DNA of 64,000 bases from an uncultured Campylobacter sp. (GCF_937981295.1 NZ_CALJPC010000002.1:9188-73187); one strand, 5' to 3'; positions 24,231 to 32,776 are shown, counted from the stretch's first letter. A program made the numbers and translations. Notes: generated by a model from the letters alone, not told the origin.

Positions 24231-24923
24231 TCACGAGACGACGCGTATAAGCTCCAAAAACTTCGAGGCGTCCCAGCTTGCTGTGCCCACTAACACCCCG
24301 TCGCAACCTCTTATCGCGCAAATTTTTGCGATATTTTCGGCATTTACGCTGCCGCCGTAAAGTAGCGGCGCGGGGCTTTTAGCACGCAAGAAATTTAGCA
24401 TTCTTTCGATCTGCTCGCACTGCGCGCTTCTGCCCGTGCCGATCGCCCAGACGGGCTCGTAGGCTAGTACTAAGCTCGGATATTTCAGATCGATACCATC
24501 AAGCTGTGTCGCTACAAACTCCTCGCTGCGGTTTTGCGCAAATGCCACCTCATCCTCGCCGACGCAAAAGACGATGCGCCAGCCGCGTGCTGCGGCAAAA
24601 CTGAATTTCTCTCTTATCAGCTCCGCGCTCTCGCCCAAAATAGCGCGCCGCTCGCTGTGTCCGATAAGAACGGTTTTGATATCAAATTCCGCCAGCATAT
24701 CGCCGCCGATCTCGCCCGTAAAGCTGCCGTGCGCGGCGGGATAGAAATTCTGAGCGCCTTGAGTGAAATTTTTTACCCCCGTGCAAAATGCGCTAGCAGG
24801 AGGAAAAACTAGAATTTCATCCTCGCGCGAAATTCCGCCCGATAAGCCTTCATCTAAAGCTTTAGCGTACCGCTCAAAGCTAGCGCGGGTATGGTTACAT
24901 TTAAGATTCGCTGCCAGTATCAT
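24231..24923 (-). CDS. tpiA: Triosephosphate isomerase TpiA
   Basis: About 230 residues, slightly short as usual for Campylobacter TpiA. The start has the LAANLKCNHTR substrate Lys, SERRAILGE contains the catalytic His region (IGHSERR), the catalytic Glu is in LAYEPVWAIGTG, and a LYGGSVNAEN phosphate loop follows. It interconverts DHAP and G3P. GTG at 24926 precedes ATG at 24923. The ATG has GGAG five bases before it and is preferred. It overlaps the pgk stop, so pgk and tpiA are translationally coupled. Confidence 0.94.
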   Translation of the reverse strand: MILAANLKCNHTRASFERYAKALDEGLSGGISREDEILVFPPASAFCTGVKNFTQGAQNFYPAAHGSFTGEIGGDMLAEFDIKTVLIGHSERRAILGESAELIREKFSFAAARGWRIVFCVGEDEVAFAQNRSEEFVATQLDGIDLKYPSLVLAYEPVWAIGTGRSAQCEQIERMLNFLRAKSPAPLLYGGSVNAENIAKICAIRGCDGVLVGTASWDASKFLELIRVVS

Positions 24924-26131
24924 CACAGCTCCATTTTAGTGGTAAGCACTCGCACGCCCGGCAACTCCTTGCCTTCGATGAGTTCTAAGCTCGCGCCGCC
25001 TCCGGTAGAAATAAAAGTCATATCATCGGCGTTGCCCGCGCGTTCGACGACATCTGCAGTATCGCCACCGCCCACTACGGTCGTGGCGTCGCTATCTGCG
25101 ATCGCGTGCGATATATGTAGGCTGCCACGAGCGAATTTATCGATCTCAAAAACTCCCATCGGTCCGTTCCACCAGATCGTTTGCGCATCGTCTAGGGCTT
25201 CTTTAAAAAGCGCTACGGTCGCAGGTCCGATATCTAGCCCCATCCAATCGCTTGGAATTTCTTGGACGGTAACCTTTTTTGTAACGGCATCTTGCGAGCA
25301 TTGCGGAGCTGCGACGGCATCGACGGGGATATAAATTTTAACCCCAAGCTCTTTGCCGCGGCGCAAGATATTTAGTGCGTCAGATATAAGATCCTCCTCT
25401 AAAAGCGAATTACCGATATCATATCCGACGGCTTTTAAAAAGGTAAACGCCATGCCGCCTCCGATGATGAGCTTATCGACTTTAGGAAGTAAATTTTTAA
25501 GCGCCTGAAGCTTGCCGCTTACTTTGCTGCCGCCCGTTACGGCTACAAAAGGACGCGCAGGATCTTTAATAAGGTCTTTAGCAAATTTTATCTCTTTTAG
25601 CAGCAAAAATCCCGCCGCTTTGTGTGCCTCATCGTAGAATTTCGTAATCGCTTCTACCGAAGCATGCGCGCGGTGGCATACACCAAAAGCGTCGTTGATA
25701 TAAAATTCCGCGTAGCTCGCAAGCCTCTTAGCTAGTGCTTCGTCGTTTTTGCTCTCGCCCTTTTCAAAGCGCAGATTATCCAGCAGAAGCACTTCGCCCT
25801 TTTTAAGCGAATTTACCGCAACTCCAGCTTCCTCGCCCGCGACATCGGAGACAAATTTTATCTCACGCTCCAAAAGCCTAGATAGCCTCTTTACCACAGG
25901 CTTTAGGCTAAGTCTTTCTTCGTATCCGTTTTTCGGGCGTCCTAAGTGGCTGGCTAAAATTACCGCGCAGCCCTCATCTAAGCAATATTTAATAGTAGGG
26001 ATAGACGAACGGATGCGGCGATCGTCCGTAATATTGCAAAACTCATCCATCGGCACGTTAAAATCGCATCTGATAAAAACGCGCGCGCCGTCTTTAAATT
26101 TCAAATCTTTAATCGAAAGAATTTCGCCCAT
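24923..26131 (-). CDS. pgk: Phosphoglycerate kinase Pgk
   Basis: About 402 residues. The N-terminus has VFIRCDFNVPMD and the ASHLGRPK motif. The middle has a VGGGMAFTFLKA-like IGGGMAFTFLKAVGYD, and the C-terminus has WNGPMGVFE and the nucleotide-site VVGGGDTADVV. It makes or uses ATP at 1,3-bisphosphoglycerate. The frame extends to 26155, but that would run into gap. The ATG at 26131 has AAGGAAATAAG directly upstream and begins GEILSIKDLKF as homologues do. It is the middle gene of gap-pgk-tpiA. Confidence 0.94.
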   Translation of the reverse strand: MGEILSIKDLKFKDGARVFIRCDFNVPMDEFCNITDDRRIRSSIPTIKYCLDEGCAVILASHLGRPKNGYEERLSLKPVVKRLSRLLEREIKFVSDVAGEEAGVAVNSLKKGEVLLLDNLRFEKGESKNDEALAKRLASYAEFYINDAFGVCHRAHASVEAITKFYDEAHKAAGFLLLKEIKFAKDLIKDPARPFVAVTGGSKVSGKLQALKNLLPKVDKLIIGGGMAFTFLKAVGYDIGNSLLEEDLISDALNILRRGKELGVKIYIPVDAVAAPQCSQDAVTKKVTVQEIPSDWMGLDIGPATVALFKEALDDAQTIWWNGPMGVFEIDKFARGSLHISHAIADSDATTVVGGGDTADVVERAGNADDMTFISTGGGASLELIEGKELPGVRVLTTKMEL

Positions 26132-26132
26132 C

Positions 26133-27137
26133 TTATTTCCTTCTTTTTGCCGCATATAGGGCTAAATCGATGAGGCGCTCGCTATATCCCCACTCGTTGT
26201 CATACCAGCTCATCACTTTTATCAGATTGCCGTCAATTACCTGCGTGCAGTCGCTAGCTACGATGCTGGAGTATTCTGAGGTACAAAAATCGCTGCTGAC
26301 GCGACTATCGTCGTCTACGAGCAAAATTCCTTTCATCTCTTTAGTGGCATAACGGCGGAAAATTTCATTTAGCTCCTCAGCACTCGTCTGCTTGCGCGTT
26401 AGCACCGTTAGATCAACCATCGATACGTTAGCCACCGGCACGCGCACAGATTGCCCGTGCATCTTACCGCTTAGCTGCGGAAGTACCTTGCTAATCGCTT
26501 TTGCCGCGCCCGTCGTGGTCGGAGCGATATTAAGAGCCGCGGCGCGTGAACGGCGAAAATCCTTGGCTTTTACATCGACTAGACTCTGTCCATGTGTATA
26601 GGCGTGAATCGTCGTCATAAGACCCTTTTCGATACCAAGCTCATCGTCTAAAATTTTTGCAATCGGAGCTAGGCCGTTAGTGGTGCAGCTAGCGTTTGAG
26701 ATGACGCGCTGTCCTGCATAAGCGCCCTCATTAACGCCGATTACGAAAGTAGGCGTATCGTCCTTGGCAGGCGCGCTCATTACGACTACGCCGATACCGT
26801 TATCTATGAACGGCTTGCATTTTTCGCTCGTTAAAAACGCACCAGTACATTCAAGCACAGCTTCTGCACCATCGCCCGCAAAATCAAGCTCCGCAGGCTC
26901 TCTGGTGGAATAGACGCGGATCTTTTTTCCGTCTACGGCTATGCATTCGTCGCTTATAATTTCTACTTTTTTACGAAACTCGCCGTGAACGGTGTCGTAT
27001 TGAAGCAGGTATCTCGTAAGCTCGCGCTTAGCGGTATCGTTGATCGCCACAAGCTCTATATCGTCCCTGCTTAGCGCAATTCTAGCCGCGCACCTACCGA
27101 TCCTTCCAAAGCCGTTAATTGCGATTTTTACTGCCAT
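26133..27137 (-). CDS. gap: Glyceraldehyde-3-phosphate dehydrogenase, type I
   Basis: 334 residues. INGFGRIGR is the NAD site, SNASCTTNGLAP holds the catalytic Cys (about 150) and the C-terminus WYDNEWGYSERL is family-typical. It interconverts G3P and 1,3-bisphosphoglycerate. Since most campylobacters lack phosphofructokinase, the gap-pgk-tpiA operon probably serves gluconeogenesis in the main. It is first in the operon and divergent from the MliC-like lipoprotein, with 137 bp between. AAGGAGAACC lies upstream of the ATG. Confidence 0.95.
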   Translation of the reverse strand: MAVKIAINGFGRIGRCAARIALSRDDIELVAINDTAKRELTRYLLQYDTVHGEFRKKVEIISDECIAVDGKKIRVYSTREPAELDFAGDGAEAVLECTGAFLTSEKCKPFIDNGIGVVVMSAPAKDDTPTFVIGVNEGAYAGQRVISNASCTTNGLAPIAKILDDELGIEKGLMTTIHAYTHGQSLVDVKAKDFRRSRAAALNIAPTTTGAAKAISKVLPQLSGKMHGQSVRVPVANVSMVDLTVLTRKQTSAEELNEIFRRYATKEMKGILLVDDDSRVSSDFCTSEYSSIVASDCTQVIDGNLIKVMSWYDNEWGYSERLIDLALYAAKRRK

Positions 27138-27188
27138 AAGGTTCTCCTTATTTGGGATGTTTTCAGCTGGAATTTTACTAAATTTGGG

Positions 27189-27203
27189 TTAATCTTTGAT
27201 TAA
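27189..27203. promoter_or_regulatory. Short inverted repeat in the gap / lipoprotein divergent promoter region
   Basis: TTAATC-TTT-GATTAA is a perfect 6-bp inverted repeat placed between two divergent genes. It could be an operator, but is short and AT-rich so chance is possible. Confidence 0.25.
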
Positions 27204-27241
27204 ATAAAAAGTCACGAAATCTAGGATTTACTTTTTGGCTA

Positions 27242-27247
27242 TATAAT
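27242..27247 (+). promoter_or_regulatory. -10 box (TATAAT) of the MliC-like lipoprotein gene
   Basis: A perfect TATAAT preceded by GGC lies 28 bases before the ATG, with an AAAGGAG ribosome site between. Campylobacter sigma-70 promoters need little -35 similarity, which fits the T-rich stretch upstream. Confidence 0.6.
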
Positions 27248-27274
27248 TCGCGAACTTTTTTTAAAGGAGAAAAA

Positions 27275-27652
27275 ATGAGACGAATTGTATTCTCGTCATT
27301 AGCGGCAATCGCGATTTTAAGCGGATGCAACCAACCTAAGGCCGATACGGCTCCGCAGCAAAAGCAAGAGTCTGTAGCGCACACGATCGTATTTCTACTC
27401 GGAGATACCGGAGATAAGCGCATCAGCCTTAGCTCGAACGATATGTTCGCAACGGGCGTGTTAACCGATGAAAAGGGTAAAAAGCATAATCTCAAACGCG
27501 CGGCTTCCGCAAGCGGCATAATGCTTACGAACGACGAAGGTATCGAGCTTCTTTTCAAACGCGGAGAGGGAGTGTATACACCGGGAAAAGGCAAGAAGGA
27601 TATTCCGGTAACCTACACCGAGCACGAGCACAAAAGCGGCGAAATGATGTAG
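27275..27652 (+). CDS. Lipoprotein with MliC-like (C-type lysozyme inhibitor) domain
   Basis: 125 residues. A signal peptide ends in a lipobox (AILSGC), followed by a short linker. The rest is a small beta-domain with SASGIMLTNDEGIELLFKRGEG, which resembles the SASG...Y...WxKG signature of MliC/PliC inhibitors of C-type lysozyme. It would sit on the outer or inner membrane facing the periplasm and protect the cell wall. It has its own promoter and a hairpin terminator. The match is by motif only, and the aromatic residues usually seen are replaced, so this call is moderate. Confidence 0.65.
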   Translation: MRRIVFSSLAAIAILSGCNQPKADTAPQQKQESVAHTIVFLLGDTGDKRISLSSNDMFATGVLTDEKGKKHNLKRAASASGIMLTNDEGIELLFKRGEGVYTPGKGKKDIPVTYTEHEHKSGEMM

Positions 27653-27660
27653 CCGCGGCA

Positions 27661-27703
27661 GGGTTAAATTTAAGCGCCCTAAAAAGCGAATTAAATTTAA
27701 CCC
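27661..27703. terminator. Hairpin after the MliC-like gene
   Basis: GGGTTAAATTTAA and TTAAATTTAACCC form a 13-bp stem around a loop containing GCGCCCTAAAAAGCGA. It begins nine bases after the stop codon. A T-rich stretch follows. It could act in both directions. Confidence 0.55.
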
Positions 27704-27806
27704 CTCGTTTCTGCTTCTTTATCCATAGCGAAATTTAACTCTCGTTTCGATCTCTTTGATCTGCGATGATATTTAACCTTTTATTTTCGCTTCTTTCATC
27801 TACGCA
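27693..27806. repeat. Degenerate tandem repeat, three 38-bp units
   Basis: Three adjacent units of exactly 38 bases, each starting with A(A/T)ATTTAAC and continuing with a pyrimidine-rich CTCGTTTC..TCTTT.ATC...GCG pattern (units at 27693, 27731, 27769). A fourth partial unit may start at 27807. The units are diverged, so this is an old repeat. Function unknown. Confidence 0.6.
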
Positions 27807-28017
27807 AATTTAGCTTTTTTGCAAATTTGAGCTTGCATGCGTTAAAAAACAAGTCCCTAAATCCCTAAATTTTACGAAATATCCACTTGATCTGCGCTTT
27901 ACCAGCGAATTTCTTGATCTTCAACCGAATTTCACTTCAAATTCGCTAAACTGCGCTGAAATTTTAGCAGACCGGTGCAAATACGGCGTAAAATAGATCA
28001 TTTAGCGAGATTGCCGC

Positions 28018-28461
28018 ATGGATAGCATTAAATTTTACCTAAACGATTACGATATGAAAGGCGAAGGCCTTACCAAAGTCGTCGTTACGATAAACGATAA
28101 GCCCCTGCTTGAGCTGATTAGGCAGCGCGAGCGAAGCTTTGCGGCAAAGGACGGGCAAGCTAGCGTCGCAGGAGGCTACGCCTACTTAAGCTTGATCGAT
28201 TTTGAGGAGCTATTTTTACGCGCGGCGCTTGAGGCTGATTTGGCGCAAGATGAGCAGGATGTCGTCCTACTGGGCTGTCCGTGCGGGATCTGGAGCTGCT
28301 GGTATCTCGCGCTTAAGATTAAATTTGAAGAAAACGCGGTTAAATTTACCGACTTTAAAAACCCGCGCCGCAAAGATTGGCAGTATGGGCTTGAGTTTAA
28401 ATTTGACCGCGTGAGATTTGTGAGTGAAATTTCCAAAATTGCCTCTTTTGATAAGCTCTGA
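28018..28461 (+). CDS. Conserved hypothetical protein (CxCG...CW motif family)
   Basis: 147 residues. It has a LLGCPCGIWSCWYL motif and a downstream FKNPRRKDWQYG...FKFDRVRF segment. I have seen this combined pattern (two or three Cys with Gly-Trp, then an RxxWxY stretch) in uncharacterised proteins that sit among immunity-type genes, but no function is known to me. No signal peptide is seen, so it is likely cytoplasmic. It is followed, on the opposite strand, by the barstar gene. Confidence 0.6.
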   Translation: MDSIKFYLNDYDMKGEGLTKVVVTINDKPLLELIRQRERSFAAKDGQASVAGGYAYLSLIDFEELFLRAALEADLAQDEQDVVLLGCPCGIWSCWYLALKIKFEENAVKFTDFKNPRRKDWQYGLEFKFDRVRFVSEISKIASFDKL

Positions 28462-28564
28462 AATTCGGCAAAATTTAACGGCGCGATCGAAACTGCGGCG
28501 AAATAAACTCGTTTTAGGCTCGGTAAAATTTGGCTTTGAAGCCATAATAAGCTGCCGCGCAAGC

Positions 28565-28846
28565 TCATAAGATTAAAATTTTCGCCTTGCCGCTGCGCAA
28601 TACATCCAGCAAAATATCATAAAATTTACCCAGCCTTAGCTTTAAAATTCCGCCCCTTTTGATAATCACGAAGACCTGTCCGCCCCGCTCGCCCAGCGCG
28701 TCATAGAGCGCGTCTAAATTTGCGACGTATTCGGGCTCGAAATTTAGCGCTGCGGCAAACAGCGCGAAAATTTGATCTTTGCGTCTGATCTTTGCGCCGT
28801 CGATGATGATCTTTGCGCCGCGGCACGTTTTAAAATTTAAACTCAT
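28565..28846 (-). CDS. Barstar family RNase inhibitor
   Basis: 93 residues, the size of barstar (90). It begins with a beta strand and IIIDGAKI, then the binding helix YVANLDALYDAL, which matches the barstar YGENLDALWD. The barnase-contacting Asp35 and Asp39 of barstar correspond to D45 and D49 here. The C-terminus AKILIL is a final strand as in barstar. It should protect the cytoplasm from the RNase encoded just upstream, whose stop codon overlaps its ATG (ATGA). The pairing makes the call strong. Confidence 0.9.
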   Translation of the reverse strand: MSLNFKTCRGAKIIIDGAKIRRKDQIFALFAAALNFEPEYVANLDALYDALGERGGQVFVIIKRGGILKLRLGKFYDILLDVLRSGKAKILIL

Positions 28847-29586
28847 TGCACGCGCTCGAAGCTTTCGTAATGATCGGCGGTGTAGAAGATCAGGCCGTCA
28901 TTTGAAAATATCAGCCGCTTCGCGCCGCGCGCGCCGCCGCGATACTCGATATCGCACTCGCGCCAAGTCCGTCCCTTTTTATCAGGCAATCTGCGCTCGA
29001 AATTGCCGAAGCGGTCGCCGCCGATGCTCTTGCCGCGCGCGTATCGCCACAGATCGCCGCCCTGCCAGCCAAGCTCGCCCGCCTGCTTTTTCGTGATAAA
29101 ATTTTGCGGCAAAGTGCCCGTACGGCGGATATGAGCGCTCACGCACTCCCTGCTTATGCAGGGCTCGTCCGAGGGCTGATTTTTAGAATTTACGTCCGGA
29201 TTTCGCGAGTTCGAAGCTTCATAATCTGCGCTGTGCCGCCTATGGACATCCGCCTCGTCTTTAGAATCTGTCGCGGCGGGCTCGTTTTCTCGCGGATGAG
29301 ATTTTAAATCTCCTAGGTCTGCCTCGCGCTCTGCTTCGCCGTCTGCGTTTCTTGCGCCGCTCTCATCTTTTGCACCGACGCTACTTGCGGGATTTTCGGA
29401 GTTTGAAATTTCTCGATCGGAGCCGCGTTTAAGATCTTGCGCGCCGCTTTTACGAGAAGCGGCATCCAGTGTTTTGGAGGTAAAAACCCGCTCATCTTTA
29501 GCCGTAGAGCCGCGCGAATTGGAGATGAAATTTAGCACCAAAAGAAGTGCTGCGAAAATTGCGAGCGGGATCAGCTTTTTTGCCAC
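28843..29586 (-). CDS. Exported barnase-type guanyl-specific ribonuclease
   Basis: 247 residues. Residues 4-21 form a signal or anchor helix. Residues 25-140 are a disordered, charged, Ser/Asp/Glu-rich linker. Residues 141-247 are a barnase-like domain: LPQNFITKKQAGELGW, KSIGGDRF, GRTWRE.DI, and DHYESF. The barnase catalytic set is kept: Glu73, Arg83, Arg87 and His102 correspond to E210, R220, R224 and H239. It cleaves RNA after G. The start is GTG with AGAGG upstream. It is coupled to its barstar gene. There is no secretion domain, so export would be by Sec and the helix may tether it. Confidence 0.88.
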   Translation of the reverse strand: MAKKLIPLAIFAALLLVLNFISNSRGSTAKDERVFTSKTLDAASRKSGAQDLKRGSDREISNSENPASSVGAKDESGARNADGEAEREADLGDLKSHPRENEPAATDSKDEADVHRRHSADYEASNSRNPDVNSKNQPSDEPCISRECVSAHIRRTGTLPQNFITKKQAGELGWQGGDLWRYARGKSIGGDRFGNFERRLPDKKGRTWRECDIEYRGGARGAKRLIFSNDGLIFYTADHYESFERVQ

Positions 29587-29588
29587 CG

Positions 29589-30152
29589 CTAGCCTCTTTT
29601 ACGCGTGGCGAAGCGAAAATAGAGCACGATCGCCGCTACTATCGCGCCTAGAGCCAGCGGAGCGATCCACGGCGCGTCCTTGATATGCATATAGAGCTCG
29701 CGCACGAAATCACCCGCGTAGTAGCTCAGTAGCCCTACCACAAGCGCCCAAATGAGCGAGCTTACGGCATTGATGACGCTAAATTTTAAAAACGAATATT
29801 TTGTGATACCAATCGCGATCGGTACGAGGGTTTTGAGGCCGTAGATAAATTTTTTAATCAAAATGATACGGTCGCCATATTTACGAAACAAAATCTGCGC
29901 CAGAGCGAGGTTTCGGCGCTGTTTGCGCAGATACGGCATGATCTCTTTTTTATTGTAGCGGCTTACTAAAAACAGCCCAGAATCGCCTATAAAGTTCGAT
30001 ATGCAGGCGATTACGATGCATAAGACGATATTGAGCTCGCCGGCCGAGCTTAGCACGCCCGCTGCCGCAAGCGCCAAAAATCCTCCGCCCAGCGAATACA
30101 AAAACAGTATCAGATACCCCCACGTATGGAGGTTTGCAAACATCGATTCCAT
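29589..30152 (-). CDS. DedA family inner-membrane protein
   Basis: 187 residues with four or five hydrophobic segments and the DedA (SNARE-associated/VTT) pattern: an early GGGFLALAAAG re-entrant segment, a FRKYGDRIILIKKFIYGLKTLVPIAIG motif (the FxRxxPxxR-like element), then further helices. DedA proteins act as lipid scramblases or flippases for undecaprenyl phosphate or phospholipids. It ends three bases before the RNase gene on the same strand, so the genes may share a transcript. Confidence 0.85.
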   Translation of the reverse strand: MESMFANLHTWGYLILFLYSLGGGFLALAAAGVLSSAGELNIVLCIVIACISNFIGDSGLFLVSRYNKKEIMPYLRKQRRNLALAQILFRKYGDRIILIKKFIYGLKTLVPIAIGITKYSFLKFSVINAVSSLIWALVVGLLSYYAGDFVRELYMHIKDAPWIAPLALGAIVAAIVLYFRFATRKRG

Positions 30153-30630
30153 CGAATCCTTTCATTAGATCGTATAAAATTCTAAAAAATTTGACTAAAA
30201 CAGCTTTAAAATTCAGTGCGAAAACTTCACTCCAACGTCCCACGACGCCACTTGATTTTGTTGCGACATTAAATTAAAATTCCGAGCAGCTGTCGCAAAA
30301 TATAAAATTTCGCCGCAAAATATTAAGCGAAATTCTAAAATAAAATTTCTAGCATCAAGTAAAATCACCGCAAAATTTAGCGGTAAAATTTTGCGACTAT
30401 AAATTTAATGACAAAATTTCGACTTCTTTAGAATTCAAAGCAACTTGCGAATTACGCAGGATCTACGCGATATCTTCAAATGCCTCCCACCCCGCGAATT
30501 GCAATAAAATTACGCACCTAAGTCTATTATTATGCAGAAATCACGCGAGCAAAATTCCAAGCCGCTAATAAAACGCCCATAAAGCAAAATTTTTCGCTAA
30601 GCTATGCGCCTTAGCATTTCTAGCTAAATT
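30153..30630. other. AT-rich spacer
   Basis: 478 bases with no coding frame I can support. Many AAAATTT words occur. A hairpin ACCGC-8 nt-GCGGT lies at 30367-30384. The left end should hold the dedA promoter and the right end the terminator of the SYLF gene. Confidence 0.4.
30596..30615 (-). terminator. Hairpin terminator after the SYLF gene
   Basis: GCTAAG-8 nt-CTTAGC is a perfect 6-bp stem starting 16 bases past the SYLF stop (minus strand), followed on that strand by GAAAAATTTT. The stem is short. Confidence 0.45.
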
Positions 30631-31212
30631 TTACTCATCTGCGCCGATTACTCGCATCAAAAGCGCATAGCCCTCGGTATTTGGATCAAAAGCGCGATCG
30701 TTTTTGGTCTCCAGCACCGAACCGCCCAGGCTCACGCCCGCAAACAGCCCGCCTTTATTCGTAAAGACGTACATATCTTGATTTAGCACATCTAAAGAGC
30801 CAGAATCGGCGCTGTAGTTACCTGCAACTGCCGTAGCGTCGCCCGAAAGCGTGATTTGGGAATTTCGCATTTTTTGGATTACATCATCATGCATTACGAA
30901 AATGACTAGATAATTATCCTCATAGCCGATCTGAAGTCCTACGCTAGCGCTGCTGATCTCAGCACCGCTTACACTATGCGCGCCGTCGTTATTGTAGATA
31001 ATGATCCCCTCGCCATACATTCCGCCTATGATGAAGCCCAGCTTTTTGACGCTCGGAAAGATCACGATCGCGCGGGCTTGTTGCGCTAGATATTTGTACT
31101 GCGAGTTTGTGCGCATCACCGACGAATAGGCACTCGCGCTATCAATGATGAGCTCATCCTCGGCAAATGCCGCGCTAAAAAGCAAAAATAAAGCGATTAT
31201 AAATTTTTTCAT
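30631..31212 (-). CDS. Periplasmic SYLF (Ysc84) domain lipid-binding protein
   Basis: 193 residues. A signal peptide (to FAEDE) is followed by a SYLF domain: the ARAIVIFPSVKKLGFIIGG core, GEGIIIYNNDG, SVGLQIGYEDNYLVIFVM and VFTNKGGLFAGVSLGGSVL. This domain binds phosphoinositides in eukaryotes. In bacteria the role is unclear and is linked to the envelope. It follows rny on the same strand after 10 bases, so it is probably in its operon. Confidence 0.85.
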   Translation of the reverse strand: MKKFIIALFLLFSAAFAEDELIIDSASAYSSVMRTNSQYKYLAQQARAIVIFPSVKKLGFIIGGMYGEGIIIYNNDGAHSVSGAEISSASVGLQIGYEDNYLVIFVMHDDVIQKMRNSQITLSGDATAVAGNYSADSGSLDVLNQDMYVFTNKGGLFAGVSLGGSVLETKNDRAFDPNTEGYALLMRVIGADE

Positions 31213-31222
31213 TTCATACTCC

Positions 31223-32776
31223 TTATTTGGCTATCTCGACCGCGCGAAGCTCGCGTATGACGTTAACCTTGATCTCGCCTGGGAATTGAACCTTGTCTTG
31301 GATATCAGAGGCGATCTCTTTAGCGACCAAAACCGCCTCGTCGTCGTTCATAAGCTTGGCGTTTGCGATGACGCGAATCTCGCGACCTGCGTTGATCGCG
31401 TAGGCTTGCTTGACGCCGGTTTTACTCATCGCGATCGCTTCGATGTCGCTAACGCGCTTTAGATAGCTCTCTAGCACCTCTCGTCTAGCGCCCGGGCGCG
31501 CAGCACTTAGCGCGTCTGCGGCACAGACTGCAGCGCTCTCCACGCTGGTAGCCTCCTCGTGACCGTGGTGGGCGTAGATAGCGTTTATCACCACCGGATG
31601 CTCTTTGTAGCGGCGGCAAACCTCGGCGCCAAGATCTACGTGCGAACCCTCGTATTCGTGAGTTAGCGCCTTGCCGATATCGTGAAGTAGGCCCGCTCGC
31701 TTGGCCAGCTTTTGATCTCCGCCCGTTTCTGCGGCGATGATGCCCGCAAGATGTGCGACCTCAAGGCTGTGCGCAAGGGCGTTCTGCCCGTAGCTGGCGC
31801 GAAATTTAAGCTTGCCGATGAGTTTTAAAATTTCGGGGTGAATTTTGCTAAGACCTAGATCCATTACGATATTTTCGCCCTCTTCGGCGATACTAGCTTC
31901 AAATTCGTCGCTTACTTTTTTGTAGATGTCCTCGATGCGCGCAGGCTGAATTCTGCCATCCTCGATAAGCGTTTCGATGACGCGAACGGCGATGGCGCGA
32001 CGGTAGAGGTTGTGAGAGCTTACGATGATCGCATTCGGGGTATCGTCGATGATGACGTCCACGCCAAGAGTCATCTCAAGCGCCTTTATGTTGCGCCCCT
32101 CCTTGCCGATGATGCGGCCTTTAAGCTCGTCATTTTTGATATTTACGACATTGATAAGTCGCTCCGCCGCAAATTCGCCCGCAAAGCGCGACGTAGCCTG
32201 CGCCAAAATATAATTTGCCTTTTTTCGCGCCTCTTTTTTGGCTTCTTCTTCATATTTTCGCACGATGTGAGCGATGTCGGTGCGGCTTTGCTCCTCGACC
32301 TTCTTAAGCACCTGCGCGCGCGCCTCGTCCTGCGTAAAGCCCGCCACGCGCTCCAAAACTTTAAGCGCTTCGGCTAGCTTCTCTTCATAGCTTTTCTTTA
32401 AATTCGAACCCTCTTCGTAGAGGAATTTCGCCTCTTTTTTGGCGCTTTCGAGCTCTTTTTTGCTGTCTTTTAAAATTTCTTGCTCGGTTAGAAGCGCGTG
32501 CTCCTTTTTGCCGAGCTCGTCAAATTTAACGTTAAATTCCTTCTGCAGTTTGCTTGCCTTATCTTCGTATTTTTTCTTAGCTTCAAACTCCGCTTCCTGC
32601 ACCGAAATTTTAGAATTTCGCAAGATGCCCTCGGCTTCAAATTCTATAGCTTTGGCTTTGGCTTTGGCTTGTTCGACGAAGAAATCGTAATTGGCGTTAT
32701 TGATCTTTCTAGCTACTAAGTATCCTATGCCAGCGCCCACCGCAAGAGCGCACAAGGCGATTAAAATCTCTATCAT
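31223..32776 (-). CDS. rny: Ribonuclease Y
   Basis: 517 residues. One N-terminal membrane helix (about 2-22), a long coiled coil to about 200, a KH domain with IIGKEGRNIKALE, and an HD domain with HDIGKALTHE. It is a membrane-bound endoribonuclease starting mRNA decay. The N-terminus (ALAVGAGIGYLVARKI) is family-like, so I keep this start even though the upstream formyl-THF ligase reading frame overlaps it by 68 bases. Confidence 0.94.
   Translation of the reverse strand: MIEILIALCALAVGAGIGYLVARKINNANYDFFVEQAKAKAKAIEFEAEGILRNSKISVQEAEFEAKKKYEDKASKLQKEFNVKFDELGKKEHALLTEQEILKDSKKELESAKKEAKFLYEEGSNLKKSYEEKLAEALKVLERVAGFTQDEARAQVLKKVEEQSRTDIAHIVRKYEEEAKKEARKKANYILAQATSRFAGEFAAERLINVVNIKNDELKGRIIGKEGRNIKALEMTLGVDVIIDDTPNAIIVSSHNLYRRAIAVRVIETLIEDGRIQPARIEDIYKKVSDEFEASIAEEGENIVMDLGLSKIHPEILKLIGKLKFRASYGQNALAHSLEVAHLAGIIAAETGGDQKLAKRAGLLHDIGKALTHEYEGSHVDLGAEVCRRYKEHPVVINAIYAHHGHEEATSVESAAVCAADALSAARPGARREVLESYLKRVSDIEAIAMSKTGVKQAYAINAGREIRVIANAKLMNDDEAVLVAKEIASDIQDKVQFPGEIKVNVIRELRAVEIAK

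Larger units (their letters stand above)
27653..28017. other. Spacer with hairpin and degenerate 38-bp repeat
   Basis: 365 bases with no gene. The left part holds the hairpin at 27661-27703 and a three-unit 38-bp repeat at 27693-27806. The right part is AT-rich and has no feature I can name. Confidence 0.5.

Noticed and set aside
27178..27594. Minus-strand frame over the MliC-like gene
   Set aside because: Antisense to a clear lipoprotein with its own promoter. The product has no recognisable features.
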